Source: Poteriospumella lacustris
Taxonomy: Eukaryota > Sar > Chrysophyceae > Chromulinales > Dinobryaceae
Length of the DNA: 29,555 nucleotides
Assembly (NCBI GenBank): GCA_008000375.1
Contig: SMOI01000106.1
Span: forward strand, 75,122 to 104,676
Reading direction: 5' to 3'
Shown here: positions 1-8,990 of the stretch, piece after piece
How positions within the stretch are numbered: position 1 is the first letter of the stretch
Layout: every line of letters begins with the position of its first letter
Notes under the pieces: model-generated
What the model was told of the DNA's origin: nothing
Seen by the model: the letters and a program-made list of their open reading frames with translations, nothing else
Database searches by the model: none
Translations under genes and position numbers: made by a program

Positions 1-99
1 CCTTCCTGTTAAAATCTCAAACCAATCACTGTTGGATTTTCTATAGTTGATGAACACCGTGATTGATGCACGAGGTGAAAATACAGCAGCAAAGGTCAT
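1..99 (-). CDS. Possible 5' fragment of a gene running off the left edge
   Basis: A minus-strand frame stays open from an ATG at 99-97 to the window edge, giving 33 residues (MTFAAVFSPR... ending ...WFEILTGR). The same frame is open upstream to about position 196 with no other ATG. If real, it is the start of a gene transcribed leftward, divergent from the ATG18-like gene. No domain can be recognised in so short a piece, and chance is a serious alternative. Confidence 0.2.
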   Translation of the reverse strand, partial: MTFAAVFSPRASITVFINYRKSNSDWFEILTGR

Positions 100-830
100 A
101 AAAAGTACTAGTTGTTGATCTCGCGATAAACATATGATTTTAGAACCCAGATTCACCCATCTCCTCTCGGAATTGTTCAAAGAACTGTTTCATATAAACG
201 TTACTTCCAGTTCCGGTGATCGTCGGGAATTCTCAGAAGCTTCTCGTGGAAGTGATCCGTTGCTGCGGCATCAGATGATGTTCGAGACGCCAAATAAGCG
301 GATCATACCAGAAATGCCGGCAGCTTCGAGGTCGCTGATGACGTGGGAGGGCCTAATTTCCGGTAAATTTTACCAGAGTAGGCCAGACATCTTGCCACAC
401 CGATGGGGCCGATGGCATCAAGTAGATCCGAATCCTATACGTATTTGTCCATCGATGGCAGTCCGATAATATCACGATTGGGTGTGAGCATAAACTTATA
501 TCCGACTGCTCACCTGCTGCTTAGCGAAGGACGACCCAAACCCCAAACATACCAAGAGGGATTTTGTGAAAGTCTGGGGATATCTTTTCAGCTGCGAAAG
601 AAAACGCCACGCGACGACGGTTCAGGTCAAACTGAGATAGGGCATCATCATCCCAGCAAAGAATGAATCGACAAGGCCTGCCCTGCCTAGGATTATCAGA
701 ATTTGAAGCATACGCGAACAATATATCTAGCTTGTACATCCAATAGTCTGCTATCGTTAGAGAGTTAACAAGGAGTGCGAACCATCGATCTCAGACAAGT
801 ACATTTGGGACAAACGAAGAACGATAAATT
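100..830. other. Intergenic region upstream of the ATG18-like gene
   Basis: No convincing gene was found. Open frames at 134-469 (+, 111 codons), 403-666 (+) and 521-739 (-) overlap one another and show no domain-like composition or intron borders. The last 100 bases should hold the promoter and 5' leader of the gene starting at 831; the leader just before the ATG is A-rich. No clear TATA element was identified. Confidence 0.5.
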
Positions 831-2168
831 ATGAATATCCTATCTGAAGCAGGGGGTGAACAAACAGACCTCCTCTACGTTAATTTCAATCAAGAGGGTG
901 GTTGCTTTGCATGTGGTACGAATCGAGGCTTCGTTATATACAATGTCGATCCCTATCGAGAGATTTTCAAGCGAATCTTTTCGAATGGCGGCATTGGCAT
1001 TGTGGAAATGTTGTTTCGAACAAATTTATTAGCTTTTGTTGGGGGTGGTCGCACTCCACGATACCCTCCTACCAAGGTTATGATCTGGGACGACCAACAA
1101 AATAAGTGCATTGGAGAGTTGAAGTTCAGAACGGAAGTCAAGGCCGTCAAATTGCGACGAGACCGCATTGTGGTAGTCTTGGAAACGAAAGTCTTCGTAT
1201 ATCGCTTCCGGGACCTTAAGTTATTAGATCAAATAACGACAGTACCGAATCCTAAGGGGCTGGTGTCCCTTTGCCCCGAAGCAAAGAGCAATGTGCTGGC
1301 CATCCCCGGTTTACAGCGAGGATCGATTCGTATCGAATTATACGACGTAGGCAAAGCTACATTAATCAAAGCACACGATGCAGAACTGGCACAGTTCGCA
1401 CTCAATGCTGATGGAAGTCGTATCGCATCAGCGAGTGAGAAAGGTACTCTGATTCGCATCTGGAACTGTCATACCGGTGAACCGCTTCGAGAGCTTCGAC
1501 GCGGCGTGGATCGGGCAGATATTTATTGTATCGCCTTCAATCTCGCATCGACCTATGTTGCTTGTTCTTCGGATAAAGGTACCGTGCATATCTTTTCGTT
1601 GACGGCTGCGCCAGTTCCAAGGCGTGCTGATGGTGGTGGCAACTTCAATGCCGCCAACGAAACGGCGTCTTTATCTGGAACTGACTATGCTGGTTCGTTT
1701 TCCAACAAAGACTACGGTCTTCGTGATACATCATCCGTTTCTTCCAAAGTGACGGCCACTACCGCTCGCCTTTCTAGTGATTCGACAGTCTCTCCTCTCG
1801 AGGCGGCCAATGCTGCGGCATCTGGCGCCTCGCCGATGCCCCCACATCCTGGCGATGCCTCCAACAGCAACAAAAGCATGACGGGTATGGGTATCAACTT
1901 TCTCAAAGGTTTGTTGCCCACTGGCTTTGTTCCCAAATATTTCGAAAGTGAATGGAGCTTTGGACAAGTCCGTGGCATCGAAGGCAAATCGATTTGTGCC
2001 TTCAGCAAAGATGCCAGCAAGATTCACATCATTTCTTCGGATGGTCATTTCATCGTCGCGAATGTGGAAGAAGGCGAATGTACACGTTTGTCCACCACTT
2101 TATTTCACAAACGAGGCGATGATCGTGCTCAGGATGGTGAAGATATGTCGTGGGCGACGGGCAAGTAG
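831..2168 (+). CDS. ATG18: PROPPIN/WIPI-type WD-repeat autophagy protein (ATG18/WDR45B-like)
   Basis: This is a 445-residue seven-bladed beta-propeller of the PROPPIN family. Members bind PI3P/PI(3,5)P2 on pre-autophagosomal and endosomal membranes and recruit other autophagy factors. The diagnostic basic motif is visible as LRRG at residues 222-225, inside ELRRGVDRADIYCIAFN; the family form is L/FRRG. Other family signatures are the NPKGLVSLCP stretch (140-149) and PKYFESEWSFG near residue 370. These resemble the WDR45B/WIPI3 branch more than WIPI1/2. The gene is a single exon starting at the ATG at 831 (MNILSEAGGE). It is longer than the usual ~340-residue WDR45B because about 100 residues rich in Ser, Ala, Thr and Asn are inserted between residues ~258 and ~355, where the membrane-inserting 6CD loop lies in the family. 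Assignment to the family is firm; the exact paralogue is less certain. Confidence 0.92.
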   Translation: MNILSEAGGEQTDLLYVNFNQEGGCFACGTNRGFVIYNVDPYREIFKRIFSNGGIGIVEMLFRTNLLAFVGGGRTPRYPPTKVMIWDDQQNKCIGELKFRTEVKAVKLRRDRIVVVLETKVFVYRFRDLKLLDQITTVPNPKGLVSLCPEAKSNVLAIPGLQRGSIRIELYDVGKATLIKAHDAELAQFALNADGSRIASASEKGTLIRIWNCHTGEPLRELRRGVDRADIYCIAFNLASTYVACSSDKGTVHIFSLTAAPVPRRADGGGNFNAANETASLSGTDYAGSFSNKDYGLRDTSSVSSKVTATTARLSSDSTVSPLEAANAAASGASPMPPHPGDASNSNKSMTGMGINFLKGLLPTGFVPKYFESEWSFGQVRGIEGKSICAFSKDASKIHIISSDGHFIVANVEEGECTRLSTTLFHKRGDDRAQDGEDMSWATGK

Positions 2169-2604
2169 TAGAACGACCAGAATGTGGTCCCCACAGTGTT
2201 AGACCGGGGGCCCCGTATGGGAGGGAGAGGGGGGGTGGCTAGGCCCGCCCATCACCACAATATCCATCCGCTCGTCATTTCATGTGGTCAGTCTAGTTGT
2301 CCACTTGTGACTTCGCTTCTTATTCGTCCTCCTTTACTGAGCAAAGTAACACACCGCCAACAATAAACAAAGAGTAGCAGCGCATCACCATCTCATTTGT
2401 AAACCTGTACTTCAATTAGTGTGTGGCCATTCATTCATTCATACCAATGGAAGGAACATCCACTCGTCGGATCGGTGGTGGTGGGGGCGGGGAGGGTGGA
2501 GAGATTCATTTTCTTTCATTTAGAAAACGCTTTACAGCAAATGATGGAATTGTGACATGTCCCACGGAAAGAAAAGCGAATGGGAGGCCCCTGTCTTTCT
2601 ATTC
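2169..2604. other. Tail-to-tail intergenic region with a G-rich tract
   Basis: This stretch separates the convergent 3' ends of the ATG18-like gene (+) and the PAPS transporter gene (-). It contains a G-rich tract at about 2474-2500 with several runs of G that could form a G-quadruplex on the plus strand. It also has an AATAAA-like element near 2363 that could serve the plus-strand transcript. Small open frames here show no gene-like features. Confidence 0.5.
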
Positions 2605-3808
2605 TTAGTCCGATCCTTTGCGATAAATGCGATTGATCACAATACCAAAGACAGCGACAGATGACAACCAACCAGTGGCACTCAATGGGTGTGAAAACAC
2701 CAAACATGAAATGAACAGCGAAAAAATCTGGCGAGTCGTCATGATGATCGTGAAAATGACGGGACCCAACTCTTTGATCGTGTAGAAAATAAACAATTGA
2801 CCCGTAGCAGAGGTGACAGACAGAACCGTCATATGCAAAAAGGCACTGGAATCCGCCAAAATGAACGCCAACGATGAGAAAAACTCACCGGATTGAGCTA
2901 ACGTGAAGCCCGTCATGATCATCGACCAGATGTTGACACCCAACATCATTTGATATTGATCGATGCTGAATTGCTTGTAGACTCTGCTCTGCCACTGAGA
3001 AGTAAAGGAATCACAAAAGAGATAAAGCAACAAGAGACCGATTCCAAAGGTGGAGTCCGATTGATCGTGACCGTGAGACGACGACTTCTCCGACATGGTG
3101 AACATGAACACACCCAATGTGATCAACGATGCTTCCACATACTCCGACCAAGGGTACGACTTCTTGTTCAACAAGATACCAACCTATACATCATTGAAAT
3201 ACGAACACAACATCACTTGTTGAACTCCTATCGATGGGAACAAGTCCATTCCAACTTACCAACATCACCGGAATAATCTTGCAGCTTTTGGACAGCACTT
3301 GCGTTGGGAAGCTGACATATTTCAAAGCCTCATATTGCGCCCAGGAAGAAATCGTATTGGACAGTGAAGATGGCGCATAATAATAGAATGGGATCGCCTT
3401 CATCGTTTGCTTGTTAGGATTCATAATCTTTTGAACCAAAACAATTCCAAGAGAAATAATCAAAGCCAAGAAGCGGTTTGCAAAAACCAAGAACGCAGAT
3501 GATCGGAACTTTCCGAGTTTGTACTCGTGTGTCATCAAATGCTCTTGTACGAGACCCCACAAAACATACGAGACCTGCAATCCCATAAAGCAGAAGACTA
3601 TCTTGTAAAGTTTCGTGTAGAAGTCGTTCTTCGACCTTCTCGGATCATCATGAGGGGCCTCCCTTTCCCCCCTTCTTGCTTCTTCGATGTCAGTATGATT
3701 TCGCATTTTTGAATCCTGCGTCTCCCTCGTTAGTTCAGAACTGGAGGAAGTTGTTGTTGTATCAGATGTGATCGCACTCAGTTTGAAATTGTTGGACGAT
3801 TCGCACAA
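2605..3808 (-). CDS. SLC35B2: SLC35B2-like PAPS (adenosine 3'-phosphate 5'-phosphosulfate) transporter
   Basis: This nucleotide-sugar-type transporter would carry the sulfate donor PAPS from cytosol into the Golgi lumen for sulfation. Two exons join cleanly: exon 1 complement(3260..3808), intron 3184-3259 (76 nt, donor GTAAGT, acceptor TATAG), exon 2 complement(2605..3183), giving 375 residues. Across the junction the protein reads SKSCKIIPVML|VGILLNKKSY. With the preceding SSWAQYEALKYVSFPTQVL, this closely follows the animal PAPST1 (SLC35B2) core pattern. Multiple hydrophobic segments run from about residue 70 to the C-terminus (roughly eight to ten TM helices). The first ~60 residues are hydrophilic, Ser/Thr/Glu-rich and presumably cytosolic. 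The ATG at 3808 is the first in frame; an internal Met (MRNHTDIEE) is an alternative start. The ER paralogue SLC35B3 (PAPST2) or another UAA-family transporter cannot be fully excluded. Confidence 0.88.
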
Positions 3809-4116
3809 GAAATGAATTCTCTAGTGCAAATCAACTTCAAGCGCAAACAATAAACCGTCTCAAGCACGATTCTTCACAGTTACACAAACGGTCTCAAAGA
3901 GTTGAGTGTGAAGTGAGGATCTTTTATCCTTTCTCTTTGCTTCTTTGCGCGACATCCGAAACAAAACCGATCAACGAACTTTTTCGTGGCTTTTTCCAAA
4001 CGTCAAATTTGACGACAAATAAGGTTGCGCAGCTTGGGGACGAGGGCCCATACTGCTGCAAGGGACTGGTATTTCAGTTTGTCCTTCCACCCTTTCTGTA
4101 TTCGAGGAAGCTTTTC
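3809..4116. promoter_or_regulatory. Divergent promoter region between PAPS transporter and dehydrogenase genes
   Basis: The two genes are transcribed away from each other, so both promoters must lie in these ~300 bases. A near-repeat, AAACCGTCTCAA around 3850 and AAACGGTCTCAA around 3886, is the only repeated element noticed. From 3913 the dehydrogenase frame is open but contains no ATG before 4117, so it is treated as 5' leader. No TATA box was identified with confidence. Confidence 0.4.
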
Positions 4117-5476
4117 ATGGAGAATGAGCCCAACTGGTTCAATGTCATCGGATCACAATTCAATTCAATTGGAAAGGCGTACAACATGATCAACGCTGCT
4201 GCTAAACTAGTGGACAACTACATGGGCAAAAAGCCCGTGGCACAAGGAACTGTTTCAGAAACAGAAATAAATAATGAACCAGGCCAATCGATGAAAGCAA
4301 TTACGTGGCAGGGACCATGTAAAGTTGCACTGGAAACTGTTCCAAAACCAGCCATTTCAAATGAGAAGGATGTAATTGTAAAAGTTACATCTTGCACTAT
4401 TTGCTCTGGAAGTGATTCGCACCTGTACAGCGGCCAAATTCCTGGGCTGGATACCGGCTTTATTCTCGGACACGAAGCTATGGGCATTATTGAATCCAAA
4501 GGGAGTGAAGTCGAAAAGTTTGAAGTCGGTGACCGCGTGGTAATTGCATTTGACTTGGCTTGCGGATGCTGCGATATGTGTGCACGACAAGAGTTTTCTG
4601 GTTGTCGAGAAACCAATGATTCTCGAATGACTGAGACATTTCTTGGCCATGCACCTTCCGCTATTTTTGGATATTCTCGGCTGCTTGGAAACCTAGCAGG
4701 AAGCCAGGCCGAATTCGTTAGAGTTCCTTTGGCGGATGTCAACTGTTTCAAAATCCCTGAGGATGTACCTGATGAGAAGGCGTTGTATATGTCTGATGTT
4801 CTTTGCACATCTCTCCATGCTGTTGATATGGGTGAAGTGAAAGAAGGTGATACAGTTTGCATCTGGGGTCTGGGGCCCATTGGATTATGTGCTGCTCGGT
4901 GGTGCCAAGTTCGAGGTGCGAAACGAGTCATTGGAATAGACATGATCCCGGAAAGACTGAAGTTGGCCGAAAATGCACTTGGAATTGAAATAATCGACCG
5001 ATCCTCCATTGACACAGATGCTGTTTCCAGTCGCTTGAAAGAACTTGTCCCCGGCGGTGTGGACCATGGACTGCAGTATTGAAGCAGCAGGGTTTCGATA
5101 TGACATGTCCATTTTTCACAAGTTGCAACGAGCCGTTGCGCTGGAAACAGACACGCCAGAAATCCTTCTGGAATGCTTCAAAGCCACGCGCCCATATGGA
5201 GTTGTTTCTATCATTGGTGATTACATTGGAACTGCGAACCAGTTTCCCGTGGGATTCATAATGATGAAGCATTTGAAAGTCTTATCTGGCCAATGTCCTT
5301 GTCAAAAGTACTTCCCTTATGTCTTGGAAAAGCTGCAAGATGGAACCATCGATCCAACATTTATGATCACTCATCGCATAACCCTGGAAGATGCCCCGAC
5401 TGCATATGAAAACCTATTTTTACGCCGTGAGGGATATGTCAAAGTGTTCATCCAAGTCTCCGATCAAGCTGTTTAA
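4117..5476 (+). CDS. Zinc-dependent alcohol/formaldehyde dehydrogenase-like protein, interrupted by a frameshift
   Basis: This is a medium-chain dehydrogenase/reductase of the glutathione-independent formaldehyde dehydrogenase-like group, which oxidises an alcohol or aldehyde adduct with NAD(P). From the ATG at 4117 the catalytic domain begins near residue 59 (MKAITWQGP). Putative catalytic-zinc ligands are C96 and H119-E120 (GHE). The structural-zinc loop has a Cys cluster at 149, 152, 155 and 163. The Rossmann motif is GLGPIG at 251-256, and D275 follows the second strand, which favours NAD. The first 58 residues are an extension of unknown role. Reading frame 1 stops at 5080-5082. The remainder (CSIEAAGFRYD... 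to the TAA at 5474-5476) continues in the +1 frame, starting around 5072. TGGAC occurs at 5060-5064 and again at 5067-5071; removing seven bases would restore normal family spacing. It may be a recent pseudogene, a sequencing or assembly error, or a frameshifting gene. No GT-AG intron fits. Confidence 0.8.
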
Positions 5477-6031
5477 GAGATCCGATTTCTTCGTGCATCA
5501 AATCTTTTTGCCATGGCATTTCAAAACGACCCAAACTCCACGCTTATCAATAATTGTCACCGCAAGCTTTTCGATTTTTGCATTAACCGCAGCATAACTG
5601 TTCATAGCTCCAAAAGGAGTATACACATGCGACTACTCTCTGTTTAGCATGAGCACTGGACTGAAGTTGAAGGCTCGAGTAGAGGTTCATCAGCGTACTT
5701 CCAAGGCCCACGAGACGCGGCAGATGGTCACAAGGACCTTCGACTGCAGGAGCGGCTGTAGCGAGCCAGTCTACAGAATCTACTGAAGGCACCGCTCCGT
5801 TGCGACAGATGCTGCGCTCAGCATTGACGCGGGAAGTTGCGGCCCATCATGCTCTACTGCATCGCCCGTAGCAACGACGTCGTGAGACGTGAGACCGAAC
5901 TCGTTTGGTCAATCAGTGGGAGCCGCGGCGGGCACGAGACCCGTGGGCACTGTCGCGCAGGGCAGAAATCATCAAAGTGTCTTTGATGGGGGTGTCAGCC
6001 GGATCAGGTTGGGCCAAAAGCGATCAGCAAG

Positions 6032-6053
6032 TTCAAAATGAATTCATTTTGAA
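6032..6053. repeat. 22-bp perfect palindrome centred on GAATTC
   Basis: The sequence reads identically on both strands from TTCAAAATG to CATTTTGAA, with the EcoRI-like hexamer GAATTC at its centre. A partial direct copy (GAATTCATTT) follows immediately at 6051-6060. There is no loop, so it could form a cruciform or bind a symmetric dimer. It may be no more than an AT-rich chance event. Confidence 0.85.
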
Positions 6054-6358
6054 TTCATTTGGTGGCGACTCGTGTGGAATTCAGAAATAAAAGCACTGTT
6101 CTTGATTGATTGACTTCTCGAGGGAGTGTCATCGTCATCGTGTCGCACTGGACGAATCGATGAGTCTCTCACATTCCGTAGGTACATGGGAGAACGTGCC
6201 CACCCGCTGGCAGTTCACGCTCCGACTCCATCGGCCCCGTACGATGAGGATCTGGAACGATCGGAGCAACGCGACTGCAGCGCCAGGCAGTCAGAGGACG
6301 ACCGACCACAGCATCCCACGTCGTGTCCCCTCCCCTGCCCGCCACCACTGTGCCTGGA

Positions 6359-6377
6359 CCTAACCCTAACCCTAACC
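6359..6377 (-). repeat. Short interstitial telomere-like repeat (TTAGGG on minus strand)
   Basis: Plus-strand CCTAACCCTAACCCTAACC contains about three consecutive CCCTAA units, i.e. TTAGGG on the minus strand, the telomere repeat of many eukaryotes. It sits 307 bases beyond the stop codon of the CR-type gene and is followed by the degenerate unit ATAACG. It could be a relic of telomere healing, break repair or a subtelomeric origin. Three units are too few to prove this. Confidence 0.75.
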
Positions 6378-6683
6378 ATAACGACGCTACCGTAAAGTGG
6401 ACCAAAGGAGGTGTGAGCTGGTCGTTAGCAAACAGCCAAGATACACGACCCCTTACGAGGCAGTATTCCCGGGTGGTTATGAACCGCTTGCGAAACGGTG
6501 TCAGCACTTTTCGTAGCCAACTCTGCGTGTGTAACATGTCGAGGTAGCGTTTTACATATACATATTCCATATTCCCCCTCGATGTATTGGCAAATGGGGG
6601 TTCGGACGAACAGAACGACATAAACTATGAACAGGCATTGGTACTTTGCACATGACCGAAACACACCACCCAACCCGAAAGCC

Positions 6684-8793
6684 TCAGTCAAATCCGTCGT
6701 GTTCTTCAACAGAAGTTTCAGTTCCTCTTGCCCACTCGCTGGGATAAAACCTCTGTAGATTAAATCCCAACAGATCCCGTAACGTCGCTTCGTCAACATA
6801 GTGCCATTTGTTTTTCAAAAACGCCCGCGCTGGGGCATTGCCTCTCAGAAGAAAGCACTGGTCCATCGCCTCCGGGACGTCATGACGAGGGTATCCACGT
6901 TGCGTTTTCGCCTGGTACCCATGCGTCTTCATCTGACCAGTGGCGTCGGTATAGAGGATGAATCCATCCAAATCCGGAAACTGGTTGTACCTCGGCACCG
7001 CTATCACCACTGATAGCGGAGCCAGCTGCGTCTGGTTGGATTGAAACCGCCAACGTAGATAGTCCAACGCATCCCCAATCGTTTGAAGTTCGCCGGGAAT
7101 GTCGTGGACACTGACTGATGCCACACCATCCGTCGCGATGCCCAATGGGCCTCGATTACGCATATTCATGCCGACGACAGGGACGTACTGACAGTGCAGA
7201 AAGCGGAGATACATCGCTGTCACCAGTATGACTTCCCAGTCCTTTCCCCCTCCCACCTCTCTCGCGTACGTGGACAACGTATTGATCAAAGCCCCCACGC
7301 TGCCATCATCAGTTAACCATTTCCAGATGCAAGCCACATACGATAAAGGGTACCGCACCTTCACATGCCCATCTGGAGTCAACACCGTATCGGCGAAGCA
7401 GGAGAACAACGATTTTGTCCATTCACCATCCCGCAATTCGCATAGAAAGGAAGAGATTAACAATTGCCGGCGAGTCATTAAAAACGCCGTTCTGTTGTCC
7501 ACCATTTGGCTTATGGTCAGCTGAAACCTGGTCTCCATCGATATTTCTCTCGATTGATATTTGATGTACACCAAGGAAGGAATACCGCCTCCCAACGTCA
7601 CCTCTAACGCCGTCAAGCCACCGTAGGCAGCCCCCATCTTTCGCAATTTATTCGTTTCCAGACAAAACGGGAGAGAGATCGTGTGTACAAATCTATCACT
7701 CGGTGGAGATGCTGCAGATTCCATGAAAGCATTCAAGGCTGGTTCTCCTGCATCGACGGCCATCAACACATGACTGGAAAACACGAGATAGCGCCCGGCG
7801 GTGTCCAAGAAATATTTCTTCAAAAACCCCGCCACCTCTCGATCGAGAGGCGCACCCAGTCGGTTCAGTTCGTCCACGAGAAGGACGATCGGCTTCGTGT
7901 GTAGCTCCGACAGTTGACTCAAATAGGCGCATAAATCTTCGTGGGAACAGACAAAGTTTGTCGCATCTTCACCAGGGGACACCTCGACGAATTGCAATGC
8001 AATCTGACGAATCAACGCACTCAACGGAGTCTCGCCAGAGCGAACCGTGAATACCCCATTCAGCGAGACAATGATCGGCAGGTAATTTTCCTCCTTCAAC
8101 CGCTCAAACAATGCTTTCAGGACCGTTGTCTTGCCACCTCGGTACAAGCGTGCAATGACCAATGGCGACACCCTGAAAATGCCATCGACTCCGTCCTCAA
8201 CCAACTGCAATCCTTGTTGAATGGTGTCGTCCATAGCCACTAGCCGTTCACGAGGACACTCGAATGCAAAGCGTGGAAGATTGTCGCATTCCAGTTTGCT
8301 CCAATGGCGCTGTTGAGGAATCCGAATGGGTGCTAGTGTGAGCAAAATAAAATAAAATGAATAAATAAAAAGAAAAGAAAAGAAACGAGCTGCAGCGGGA
8401 CGTCGCGTACCTCGTGAACGATCCCTGGGACCCTCACCAAACAAGAGTCTCCAAATCCACGGGATCCAACCCTCTGCATCAGTTGCAGGGAAAGAGGCGG
8501 ATACGATAATCAAAAGACATAAACAAAATGAAGCAATGGGTGGTTTCAGGCAATGACAGCGATGTCTTATTTCGATCCATACCTACTCGCTGACCTCCAT
8601 AAAAAGACAGGCGGCCAGTTAATTCACTGAGAATCTCAGTATCCAATACCATCCGCGTGCCATTCTCCAAAATTCTTCCACCTTGAAGAGAACCCATATC
8701 TCTAATCATTTCAACGGCAGTAAGCGCGGTCACTCCAGCTTTCACGGAAAGGACGCTTCCGTTGACATCGATCTCCTTCATCGCCATCGCCAT
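6684..8793 (-). CDS. Crinkler/RHS-type (CR) effector-like protein: ubiquitin-like header, P-loop NTPase, REase-fold nuclease
   Basis: Two exons, complement(8583..8793) and complement(6684..8332), are joined across a 250-nt intron (donor GTATGG, pyrimidine-rich tract, acceptor ACTAG) in matching phase, giving 619 residues. Residues 1-70 form a compact header (KEIDVNGSVLSV... LSFYGGQRV) with the pattern of the ubiquitin-like N-terminal domain of Crinkler-type proteins. A P-loop NTPase follows: Walker A-like ARLYRGGKTT at 131-140, in which the first Gly of the classic motif is absent, and Walker B IVLLVDE at 219-225 (D224, E225). The C-terminus has restriction-endonuclease-fold signals: D524/D526 in FPDLDGFILY, then Q544-x-K546 in GYQAKTQRGY. 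In described CR proteins the nuclease, translocated to the nucleus, is the presumed active part, and the family is linked to transposons and to conflict between organisms. Whether this protein acts in the host cell, in self-defence or in mobility cannot be told from sequence. Confidence 0.82.
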
Positions 8794-8800
8794 TATTGAG

Positions 8801-8950
8801 ATTCAATTCTGATTTTCGTAGTAATTGGAACTTGTTGGAGCTTCTCGAAGGTGTCGAACGATGTGATTGAATTGTGATTTTCGTCGTAGTAATTGGAACC
8901 CAGGCCTCCCCTCCCCTCCCACTCACTGATTCGTTGGAGCTTCTCGAAGG
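8801..8950. repeat. Imperfect direct duplication upstream of the CR-type gene
   Basis: Copy A (8801-8851) and copy B (8867-8950) share TGATTTTCGT, GTAGTAATTGGAAC and TTGGAGCTTCTCGAAGG in the same order. Copy B carries an extra C-rich stretch (CTCCCCTCCCCTCCC) between the last two blocks. The duplication overlaps the expected promoter/5' leader of the minus-strand CR-type gene. Confidence 0.8.
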
Positions 8951-8964
8951 TTGGACGGTTTTTT

Positions 8965-8990
8965 GTCCGTCCGTCCGTCCGTCCGTCCGT
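8965..8990. repeat. Tetranucleotide microsatellite (GTCC)6
   Basis: Six perfect GTCC units plus GT follow a short T run. The tract is about 170 bp upstream of the CR-type start codon, so unit-number changes would alter promoter spacing. A length change of one unit would not affect a known reading frame. Confidence 0.9.

Larger units (their letters stand above)
5477..6683. other. Gene-poor region with palindrome and telomere-like repeat
   Basis: These 1.2 kb lie between the dehydrogenase 3' end and the 3' end of the CR-type gene. No supported gene was found. Overlapping ORFs at 6106-6395 (+) and 6169-6621 (-) look like chance. Notable contents are a 22-bp perfect palindrome at 6032-6053 followed by a partial direct copy, an AATAAA at about 6085, and about three CCCTAA units at 6359-6377. 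Confidence 0.5.

Noticed and set aside
4218-5015. 265-codon minus-strand ORF
   Set aside because: It lies fully antisense to the conserved dehydrogenase frame and shows no domain; it is a mirror effect of coding sequence.
5057-5076. A tiny GT-AG intron that would repair the dehydrogenase frame
   Set aside because: Candidate introns of 18, 20, 30, 47 or 54 nt do not give the needed shift of one base modulo three, and larger ones would remove conserved residues.
6169-6621. 150-codon minus-strand ORF and neighbours downstream of the CR-type gene
   Set aside because: It overlaps other ORFs, runs through the telomere-like repeat (LGLGLG stretch) and has no recognisable domain or splice link to the CR gene.
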